This document shows positions 1-5,276 of a stretch of DNA of 5,591 bases, piece after piece. The notes beneath the pieces were generated by a model. The model saw only the letters and a list, made by a program, of their open reading frames with translations. It made no database searches and was not told where the DNA came from. The stretch lies in contig JACJWK010000046.1 in assembly GCA_020637195.1 (NCBI GenBank), forward strand, positions 1-5,591, read 5' to 3'. Position 1 is the first letter of the stretch. Every line of letters starts with the position of its first letter. The position numbers and the translations under genes were made by a program. The stretch comes from Microthrixaceae bacterium. Its GTDB lineage: Bacteria; Actinomycetota; Acidimicrobiia; Acidimicrobiales; DATDAH01.

Positions 1-2
1 TG

Positions 3-536
3 TCGTCACCGCCGCCCGGCGCGGGCCTGGCCGACGGTGGCCGGATCCTGCTGCTCGGCGACACCTGGGCGGGCCTGGCCGGCTCGCGGTGGGCCACCCA
101 CACCGGCCAGGCGCGGCTCGGCACGCTCCCTCCCTGCGACCTCGAGGCCCACACGCGGGTGGCGGGCCTGGTGCGCGACCTCGTGGCCGAGCGGGCCGTG
201 CTGGGCGCCCACGACGTGGCCGAGGGCGGGCTGGCCCTGGCCCTGGCCGAGATGGCGGTGCGCTCGGGCGTCGGCTTCCAGGTGGCCCGGGTGCACACCG
301 AGGCCGAGCTGTGGTCCGAGTCCGGGGGGCGCGCGGTCGTGTGCGTCGCCGCCGACCGCGCCCGCGAGGCGATCGGGCGGGCCGAGGCCGCCGGCGTGCC
401 CGTCACCCAACTGGGCCTCGCCGCCGGCGACCGCCTGTCGGTGAAGGACCTGCTGGACGTGGGTCTCGCCGAGGCGACCACCGCCTGGCGCGACCGCCTC
501 CCCACCGCCTTCGGCGCCGCCGTCACCCACGACTAG
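3..536 (+). CDS. purL: Phosphoribosylformylglycinamidine synthase subunit PurL, C-terminal part (5' truncated by window edge)
   Basis: PurL is the ATP-dependent synthase subunit that converts FGAR plus ammonia from glutamine into FGAM, the fourth step of purine synthesis in the cytoplasm. The visible 177 residues are the C-terminal PurM-like ATPase domain. Supporting motifs are DGGRILLLGDTWAGLAGSRW near the left edge, then LPPCDLEAHTRVAGLVRDLV, and the family hallmark AHDVAEGGLALALAEMAV at about 210-260. A C-terminal LLDVGLAEATTAWRDRLPTAF precedes the TAG stop at 534-536. The frame is open without interruption from base 3, so this stretch shows none of the indels seen further right. The gene converges on the minus-strand hydrolase 75 bases downstream. 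The family call is firm; the start lies outside the window. Confidence 0.96.
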   Translation, partial: SSPPPGAGLADGGRILLLGDTWAGLAGSRWATHTGQARLGTLPPCDLEAHTRVAGLVRDLVAERAVLGAHDVAEGGLALALAEMAVRSGVGFQVARVHTEAELWSESGGRAVVCVAADRAREAIGRAEAAGVPVTQLGLAAGDRLSVKDLLDVGLAEATTAWRDRLPTAFGAAVTHD

Positions 537-611
537 CGAGGCGCGTCGTCGTGCCTTCGCCGACCCTGCGTCCGCGGCGGTGACGCCCCGCCCTCCGAGC
601 GGCCCGGTGGC

Positions 612-1531
612 TCAGGCGGTGTGGTTGGTGAAGGCCACGCACTGGCCCTGGTTGCGGAAGGGCACGCCGGCGGCGTCGGTGAAGGACTGCCAGCCGCCCT
701 TCTTGCACTGGTCCTTCGACGTGGGCGTGGTGGCGGGGGTGCCCCACTCGTAGCCCGCGTCCCAGAGGACGTCGGCGATCATCTCCTGGCCGGCCACGCT
801 GGGGTGGAAGTGGTCGACGGGGCCGACCTCGGCGGCGCTCCACTGGTGGGCGAACAGCGCGCCGCCGTCGAAGCGGCAGTTGGCGTAGGTGGCGCACTCG
901 GTGGCCAGGGCGTCGTTGTACGCCTCGACCTGGGCCATGATCGCGGCCCGGGTGGCGACGGGGGCGTTGAAGAACGCGCCGCAGAACGGGAACGTGGCGG
1001 ACGGGTCGGCGGCGAGCACCGCGCTGCGCAGCGACTCGAAGTCCCAGAGCGAGGCCACCAGCACCTTCGTGTCGGGGCTGGCGGCGAACAGGGCGTCCAT
1101 GCCGGCGCGGAACTGGGCCGCGAACGTGGCCGTCGGCGTGGTGCCGAAGCAGACGTCGCCGCCGCCGAGCAGGACCGTGACGTAGTCGGGCTGGGTGGGG
1201 GCGACCGTGGTGGCCTGGCCGACCAGGCTGGCCATGGGCGCCCGGGGACCGCGGCGTTGACCGCGTTGCCAGCCAGGCCGGGCTCCGAGGGCACGAGGCG
1301 CTGGTAGTGGCTGTCGACCGCGGTGCCCGTCGACCAGAGTACTGCGGGCAGGCCACGAAGCCGGCGCAGTCAGCGCGCCGGTGGCGAAGCCGACCGTGAA
1401 AAGTCGCCGAGCGCCGCCATCGACGTCGGCGGCGGCGCCGTGTCGAGGGCCGCCGACGCACCCGCGCCGCGCCACCGCCGCCACGAGCAGCACCACCAAC
1501 GCCATACCACCGTCGCCATCCGGGATCGCAT
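612..1531 (-). CDS. Secreted SGNH/GDSL-family hydrolase with C-terminal Cys module; frameshifted, probably by sequence errors
   Basis: This is probably an exported esterase- or lipase-like hydrolase; the substrate is unknown. The start is taken as the ATG at 1529-1531, followed by a hydrophobic stretch (MALVVLLVAAVA, in another frame) that fits a signal peptide. Block I reads MAALGD then FTVGFATG across a lost base in the A run 1399-1402, restoring GDSFTVG with the serine nucleophile. A zigzag through three frames gives CAGFVACP, WSTGTAVDSHYQRLVPSEPG and GNAVNAAVPG/APMASLVGQ, with the last junction near 1240-1244. From there to the stop the frame is clean: PDYVTVLLGGGDVCFG (block III, with Gly where Asn is expected) and PVDHFHPSVAGQEM (block V, Asp and His at 804-815). 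The C-terminus carries DQCKKGGWQSFTD then FRNQGQCVAF, a two-Cys module seen at the ends of some exported actinobacterial proteins. It lies 11 bases downstream of the SDR gene and is likely co-transcribed with it. Confidence 0.85.
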
Positions 1532-1542
1532 GGCGGCGGATG

Positions 1543-2308
1543 CTACCGGCGGCCGGGCCTCCCTGGGCAGTCATGCCGCCGTCGACCACGAACTCGGCGC
1601 CCGTCAGTACCGGCTGTCGTCGCTGGCGAGGTACAGCACAGGCGGGCCACGTCGTCGGCCTCGGCGACGTGGCCCATCGGGATGGCCCGCACCACCCGCT
1701 TCGAGCAGCCCGCCCTCGGGGACGCCTCGGTCATCATCGGCGTGTCGATGGTCGGGGTGCACCGGAGTTCACCCGCACCCCGAACGGGGCCACCTCGCTT
1801 AGCGCCACCTTGGTCATGCCCGCACCGCCCACTTCCGACGCGGCGTACGCCATCGTCCGGCGGCGCCCTGCAGGCCGGCCACCGACGAGATGTTGACGAT
1901 CGAGCCCGACTCGGCGGCGACCATGCACGGGATCACCGCCTTCATCCGAGGAACGTCCGACCTGGTTGACGTCGACGATCAGGCGGTACTCGGCCTCGGA
2001 CGTCAGCGCAGTGGGCATCACCCGGAAGATCCAGCGTTGTTGACGAGCACGTCGATCCGGCCGTGGCGCTTTCGAGGATCTCGGACCTGGCGCGGTCCCG
2101 CCTCCTCGTCGAGTGACGTCGAGGTGCCGGTAGGTGGCGACCCGCCGATGGCGGCGGCCGTGGCCTCGCCCTCGGTGTCGAGCACGTCGGTGACGTACAC
2201 CGCCTCAGCCCCCTCGGCGGCGAAGAGGCGGGCCTCAGCCGCCCCGCCCAGGCCGACCCCGTGACCAGGGTGACCTTCCCGCCAACCGGCCCCCGTCAAC
2301 CGTTCCAT
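1543..2308 (-). CDS. Short-chain dehydrogenase/reductase (SDR) family oxidoreductase; frameshifted, probably by sequence errors
   Basis: This is a classical SDR, probably NAD(H)-dependent; the substrate cannot be told. Length is about 255 codons, normal for the family. Pieces recovered in order from different frames are: AGKVTLVTG and GAAEARLFAAEGAEAVYVTD (Rossmann start, with Asp after strand 2 favouring NAD); ERHGRIDVLVNNAG (NNAG at about 2032-2046); LTSEAEYRLIVDVNQVG (catalytic Asn at 1965-1967); SGSIVNISSVAGLQG (catalytic Ser pair codons at 1883-1888); MAYAAS then K (Tyr at 1845-1847); GMTKVALSEVAPFGVRVNS; RAIPMGHVAEADDVAR; and TGAEFVVDGGMTAQ. The ATG at 2306-2308 has a good ribosome binding site. 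The stop is inferred as the TAG at 1543-1545, the nearest in a frame reachable by one indel after MTAQ, so the exact C-terminus is uncertain. I count roughly ten or more indels. 3-Hydroxysteroid-type or glucose dehydrogenase-like SDRs share these motifs, so no specific name is given. Confidence 0.88.
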
Positions 2309-2313
2309 GGTCC

Positions 2314-2318
2314 CCTCC
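2314..2318 (-). promoter_or_regulatory. Ribosome binding site of the SDR gene
   Basis: On the minus strand GGAGG lies 5 bases before the ATG at 2306-2308, reading GGAGGGGACCATG. This spacing is good for a Shine-Dalgarno element and decides the start. The next residues (MERLTG) lead straight into the AGKVTLVTG Rossmann segment. Confidence 0.7.
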
Positions 2319-2326
2319 ACGACGTC

Positions 2327-2343
2327 CCGAGCGGGCCGCTCGG
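2327..2343. repeat. Short perfect inverted repeat upstream of the SDR start
   Basis: The arms CCGAGCG and CGCTCGG (7 bp) flank a 3-base GGC loop. The repeat sits 9 bases upstream of the SDR ribosome binding site, so in the SDR transcript it would form a small 5' leader hairpin. Short GC palindromes arise easily in such GC-rich DNA, so a function is not claimed. Confidence 0.3.
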
Positions 2344-2360
2344 CCAGCAGCCACATCCCA

Positions 2361-2400
2361 GATCGGCGGTGGGCCGGCCGCGGCAGGGCCGCCGCCGATC
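2361..2400. repeat. Inverted repeat in the SDR/purF divergent intergenic region
   Basis: The arms GATCGGCGGTGG (2361-2372) and CCGCCGCCGATC (2389-2400) pair over 12 positions with one T/G wobble, around a 16-base GC-rich loop. It lies between two divergently transcribed genes and just upstream of the candidate purF promoter. That position would suit an operator or leader structure, but no known regulator site is recognised. Confidence 0.35.
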
Positions 2401-2424
2401 ATCGGGACCGCCGCGACCGGCCGG

Positions 2425-2430
2425 TAGCCT
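2425..2430 (+). promoter_or_regulatory. Possible purF -10 element (TAGCCT)
   Basis: TAGCCT in the context CCGGTAGCCTGGGG matches the TAnnnT form of actinobacterial housekeeping -10 elements. It lies about 50 bases before the likely purF start. No convincing -35 is visible around 2402-2407 (TCGGGA), so this is a weak call resting on position and the hexamer. I saw no clear promoter for the SDR gene on the other strand. Confidence 0.3.
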
Positions 2431-2478
2431 GGGGGCCTCAGCCACCGATTCGCGGGGTTCCCCAGAGCGTGTGCCACC

Positions 2479-4092
2479 ATGAGGACGTGAAGGCGTCGGA
2501 CGAGGCGGGCACCGCCTCCGAGCAGGCCACGGGGCCGCCACCGACCCGCTCGCCGACCACCACGACCCCGACGGCGACACCCCAAGGAGGCGTGCGGCGT
2601 CTTCGGCGTGTACGCCCCGGGCCAGCCGGTCGCCCACCTCACCTACCTCGGCCTCTACGCCCTCCAGCACCGCAGGCAGGAGTCGGCAGGCATGGCCGTC
2701 AGCAACAACGAGACCCTCATGGTGCAAGGACATGGGGCTCGTCGCCCACGTGTTCGACGACATCAAGCTGGCCACGCTCCGCGGCCACCTGGGCATCAGC
2801 CACACCCGCTACTCGACCACCGGCTCGAGCACCTGGCGCAACGCCCAGCCCGTGTTCCGGGCCACCGCCGAGGCCGAGTTCGCCCTGGGCCACAACGGCA
2901 ACCTGGTCAACACCGAGGCCCTGGCCGAGGGAGCAGGGCATGCTCCCGGCACGGTCACGAGCGACACCGACCTGGTGGCCGAGATGCTCGCCGCCGGATG
3001 GCGGCGGCCGGCCCCCGCAGCGACGACGCGAGCTCGACGCGCGCTCACCAAAGGTGCTGCCCCGCCTCGAGGGCGCCTTCTCCTTCGTGCTGATGGACGA
3101 AGGCCACGTCATCGGCGTCCGCGACCCAACAGGTTCCGCCCGCTCTGCCTGGAGCAAGCTCGACCACGGCTGGGTGCTGGCCAGCGAGACCCCCGGCTCG
3201 ACGTGGTGGGCGCGCACTTCGTCCGAGCTCGACCCCGGCGAGATGGTGATCATCGACGCCACCGGCTACCGCTCGGTGCGGCCGTTCTCCCCTGACGCCT
3301 CGACCCCAAGCTCTGCCTGTTCGAGTTCGTCTACTTCGCCCGCCCGACAGCCAGCTCTACGGGCGCAGCGTCCACCACGCCCGGGTGCGCATGGGCGGCG
3401 AAGCTCGCCGAAGCAGGCGCCGGTCGAGGCCGACCTGGTCATGGGGTGCCCGAGTCGGGCATCGCCGCCGCCGAGGGTACGCCAAGGCCAGCGGCATCCC
3501 CTACGGGCAGGGGGCTCGTCAAGAACCGGTACATCAGGCGCACCTTCATCGCCCCCACCCAGGAGATGCGGGCCTCGGGGTGCGCATGAAGCTCAACCCG
3601 CTGCGCGACAACATCGCCGGCAAGCGCCTCGTCGTGGTCGACGACTCGATCGTGCAGGGCACCACCACCCGGGCCATGGTCAAGATGCTGCGGAGTCCGG
3701 CGCCCGCAGGTCCACCTGCGCATCTCGTCCCCGCCCTACAAGTGGCCCTGCTTCTCGGCATGGACACCGGTACCCAGGGCGAGCTGCTCGCCGCCAACCT
3801 CACCGTCGAGAGATCCGGGCCTACCTCGACGTCGACACGCTCTCGTACCTCACCCTCGACCGCCTGGTCGAGGCCACGGAGCCACCGGCGCCGGCTTCTG
3901 CGACGCCTGCCTCACCGGCGAAGTACCCCATCGAGGTGCCGGTCAACCTGGCAAGGCGGTGCTCGGGGTCGAGCCCGTCGAGCGCGACGAGGCACGGCAC
4001 CCCATCCGCCCGGACGGCCCGGCGGCGTCGCCCAGCCCAACGGCGACGCCGACTCGCTCTTCCGGCCGCCGGCGCGCCGCCCGCCGCGCTGA
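2479..4092 (+). CDS. purF: Amidophosphoribosyltransferase PurF, Fe-S type; frameshifted, probably by sequence errors
   Basis: PurF transfers glutamine-derived ammonia to PRPP to make phosphoribosylamine, the committed step of purine synthesis. Conserved pieces appear in order across all three + frames. KEACGVFGVYAPGQPVAHL contains the Cys nucleophile (TGC 2593-2595). Next come GLYALQHR.QESAGMAV, GHLGISHTRYSTTGSSTWRN and GHNGNLVNTEALAE (oxyanion-hole Asn-Gly near 2894-2899). VLPRLEGAFSFVLMDEGHV and LDHGWVLASETPG follow. The PRPP loop is LVVVDDSIVQGTTTR (3628-3672). Codons for four Cys match the 4Fe-4S ligands of Bacillus-type PurF: LCLFEF (3314-3316), WPCF (3749-3751) and FCDAC (3899-3901, 3908-3910). 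The stop is TGA at 4090-4092. The start is uncertain: ATG 2479 needs one nearby indel (next codons AGG ACG TGA), and GTG 2469 or 2487 are alternatives. The segment before the Cys, about 38 codons, would be a propeptide. The many indels look like assembly errors because all catalytic and ligand residues survive. Confidence 0.93.
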
Positions 4093-4099
4093 CCCCGAC

Positions 4100-4151
4100 C
4101 GTTCTGGCTCCCGATTCGATCGCCCGGGCGGTCGAATGAGGAGCCAGAACG
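4100..4151. repeat. 52-bp near-perfect palindrome overlapping the purM start codon
   Basis: The two 26-base halves, centred between 4125 and 4126, pair at 24 of 26 positions: 23 Watson-Crick pairs plus one T/G wobble at 4120/4131. The only mismatches are 4113/4138 and 4112/4139. The outer 12 bp (CGTTCTGGCTCC with GGAGCCAGAACG) are perfect, and the centre is the palindrome CGCCCGGGCG. It begins 7 bases after the purF stop. Its right half contains the purM ATG (4136-4138) and the next five codons. In RNA it would be a long stem masking the purM start. It could be a terminator-like hairpin, a regulatory stem or a dispersed palindromic element. It has no T tract, so it is not a classical intrinsic terminator. 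Confidence 0.85.
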
Positions 4152-5181
4152 AGGGCTCGACCTCGGGGGCGACGTACGACGTCGACATCGCCGCCGGCGA
4201 GGCCGCAGTCCGACCGCATCAAGGCCGCAGTCCGCTCCACCTACCGCCCCGAGGTGCTGGGCGACATCGGTGGGTTCGGCGGGCTGTTCGCGGTGCCCGA
4301 GGGCCACTCGCAGCCAGTGCTGGTGTCGGCCACCGACGGGTGGGCGCAAGTCGCAGGTGGCCCGGGCCATGGGCCGGCTGGACACGATCGGCATCGACCT
4401 GGTGGCCATGTGCGTCGACGACCTCGTCTGCCAGGGCGCCGAGCCGCTCTTCTTCCTCGACTACATCTCGGTGGGTCGCCTCGTGCCCGAGCGCATGGAG
4501 GCGCTCGTCGCGGGCGTGGCCGAGGGCTGCCGGCAGGCGGGGTGCGCGCTGATCGGCGGCGAGATGGCCGAGCACCCCGGCGTCATGCCCGACGACGACT
4601 TCGACCTGGTGGGGTTCGCGGTGGGCGTGGTCGAACGCGACCGCATCGTCACCGGCGAGCACGTGGCCGTGGGCGACACCCTCATCGGGCTGCCGTCGCC
4701 GGGCCTGCGCTCCAACGGCTACAGCCTGGCCCGCTCGGTCCTGCTCGATCGCGCCGGCCTCGCCCTCGACGCGCCCGCGTACGAGGGGGCACCCACCACG
4801 GTCGGCGACGAGCTGCTGCGCCCGTCGGTGATCTACGCCCCGGCGGTGCGGGCGGCGCTCGCGGCCGTCGACGTGCGGGCCGTGGCCCACATCACCGGCG
4901 GCGGCATGGCCGGCAACCTCGACCGCGTGCTGCCCGCCGACGCCGACGCCGAGGTGACCAGGTCGGCGTGGGAGTCGCCCCGCATCTTCGGTGAGATCCA
5001 GCGCCTCGGCGACGTCGACCCCGCCGAGATGGCCCGGGTGTTCAACCTGGGCATCGGCATGGTGCTGGTCGTGCCCCCCGCCGACGCCGGCCGGGCGCTG
5101 TCGGTCCTCGCCGAGCACGGCCACGCCGCCGTCGAGATCGGCACCATCACCCCCGGCACCGGGGAGGTCCACGTCACATGA
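4136..5181 (+). CDS. purM: Phosphoribosylformylglycinamidine cyclo-ligase (AIR synthetase) PurM; frameshifts near the 5' end
   Basis: PurM closes the imidazole ring, converting FGAM plus ATP to AIR, the fifth step of purine synthesis. The ATG at 4136 is the only ATG or GTG before the conserved region. The N-terminus MRSQNEGSTSGATYDVDIAA leads into RIKAAVRSTYRPEVLGDIGG and FGGLFAVPEGHSQPVLVSAT. One extra base near 4206-4211 and two missing bases at 4341-4347 (inside the DGVGTK ATP-binding loop) change the frame; from 4348 to the TGA at 5179-5181 it is clean. Family motifs are DLVAMCVDDLVCQGAEPLFF, LDYISVGRLVPERM, LIGGEMAEHPGVM, GLRSNGYSLARS, AHITGGGMAGNLDRVLP and FNLGIGMVLVVP. Corrected length is about 348 residues, normal for PurM. 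It lies 43 bases after purF and is probably in the same transcript. No strong ribosome binding site is visible, and the start lies inside the palindrome at 4100-4151. Confidence 0.96.
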
Positions 5182-5276
5182 CGCCCCTCACCACTCGAAC
5201 TCGAGGCAATAGCGGTCGGAATCCGACTGCCATTGCCTCGAGAACGGGGGTTCGTGGCCCCGAGCGGGTCTCGTGA
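5178..5276 (+). other. Possible 32-codon linking ORF between purM and pyrE
   Basis: An ATG at 5178-5180 overlaps the purM stop as ATGA. The frame stays open across the spacer and stops with TGA at 5274-5276, overlapping the pyrE GTG start as GTGA. Third-position GC (about 60% by eye) is far below the flanking genes, and the peptide has no recognisable motif, so a functional protein is unlikely. The double overlap could still carry terminating ribosomes from purM to pyrE through the hairpin at 5200-5242. Chance is a fair alternative. Confidence 0.2.
5200..5242. repeat. Long hairpin (20-bp stem, 3-base loop) between purM and pyrE
   Basis: The arms at 5200-5219 (begins CTCGAGGCAATAGCGG) and 5223-5242 (ends CCATTGCCTCGAG) pair at 19 of 20 positions, including one G/T wobble. 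The loop is AAT. The one mismatch is A/C at 5211/5231. After a symmetrical AA/AA internal loop, four more pairs (CTCG at 5194-5197 with CGGG at 5245-5248) extend it. It is less GC-rich than the surrounding DNA. There is no following T run, so it is not a textbook intrinsic terminator, though U-less hairpin terminators have been proposed in actinobacteria. Its site, 30 bases before the pyrE start, would also suit attenuation or processing. Confidence 0.85.

Larger units (their letters stand above)
1240..4347. other. Segment dense in single-base indels (probable low-quality assembly)
   Basis: All three genes wholly or partly inside this interval (SGNH 5' half, SDR, PurF) and the first 210 bases of purM need repeated frame changes to give their family motifs. 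Most changes are 1-base losses or gains in short G, C or A runs. The purL end, the SGNH 3' half, purM after 4348 and pyrE need none. Both strands and unrelated genes are affected alike and catalytic residues are preserved. This points to unpolished sequence rather than pseudogenes. Gene ends, peptide sequences and base-level details in this interval should be treated as approximate. Confidence 0.85.

Noticed and set aside
6..530. Minus-strand open frame opposite purL
   Set aside because: It is a low-complexity shadow of the purL C-terminus, which is clear on the + strand.
568..586. Possible terminator hairpin between the convergent purL and SGNH genes
   Set aside because: The arms GCGTC and GACGC are only 5 bp with a 9-base loop and no T tract, well within chance for this composition.
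621..1307. Long open frame on the + strand opposite the SGNH hydrolase
   Set aside because: It is a Gly, Ala and Val rich antisense shadow. The minus strand carries the SGNH block III and V motifs and the C-terminal Cys module in a clean frame.
612..1589. Reading the SGNH gene as starting at 1589 with MVDGGMTAQ
   Set aside because: VVDGGMTAQ is the conserved C-terminus of the upstream SDR. The apparent fusion of the two genes is produced by frameshifts, and the SGNH start is better placed at 1531.
2665..2679. PurF reading LQHRRQE instead of the conserved LQHRGQE
   Set aside because: It is a single G-to-A difference inside the error-rich interval, so it is more likely a miscall than a real substitution at an invariant Gly.
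1543..4092. Genuine pseudogenes for SDR and purF
   Set aside because: Indels are equally dense in several unrelated genes, often self-compensating, and spare active-site and Fe-S ligand residues. PurF is needed for de novo purine synthesis, and its neighbours PurL and PurM are intact outside the error zone.
2307..4139. A single 610-codon open frame on the + strand, rich in Pro, Arg and Ser
   Set aside because: It only matches PurF in patches (for example VLPRLEGAFSFV and EIRAYLDVDTLSYL). Between them the PurF signal is in the other two frames. It is an accidental stop-free path through frameshifted purF, and its start lies in the SDR start region.
4219..5172. Long open frame on the minus strand opposite purM
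   Set aside because: It is a His, Gly and Arg rich shadow of purM caused by GC-rich codons, with no family motifs. The purM frame on the + strand is unmistakable.
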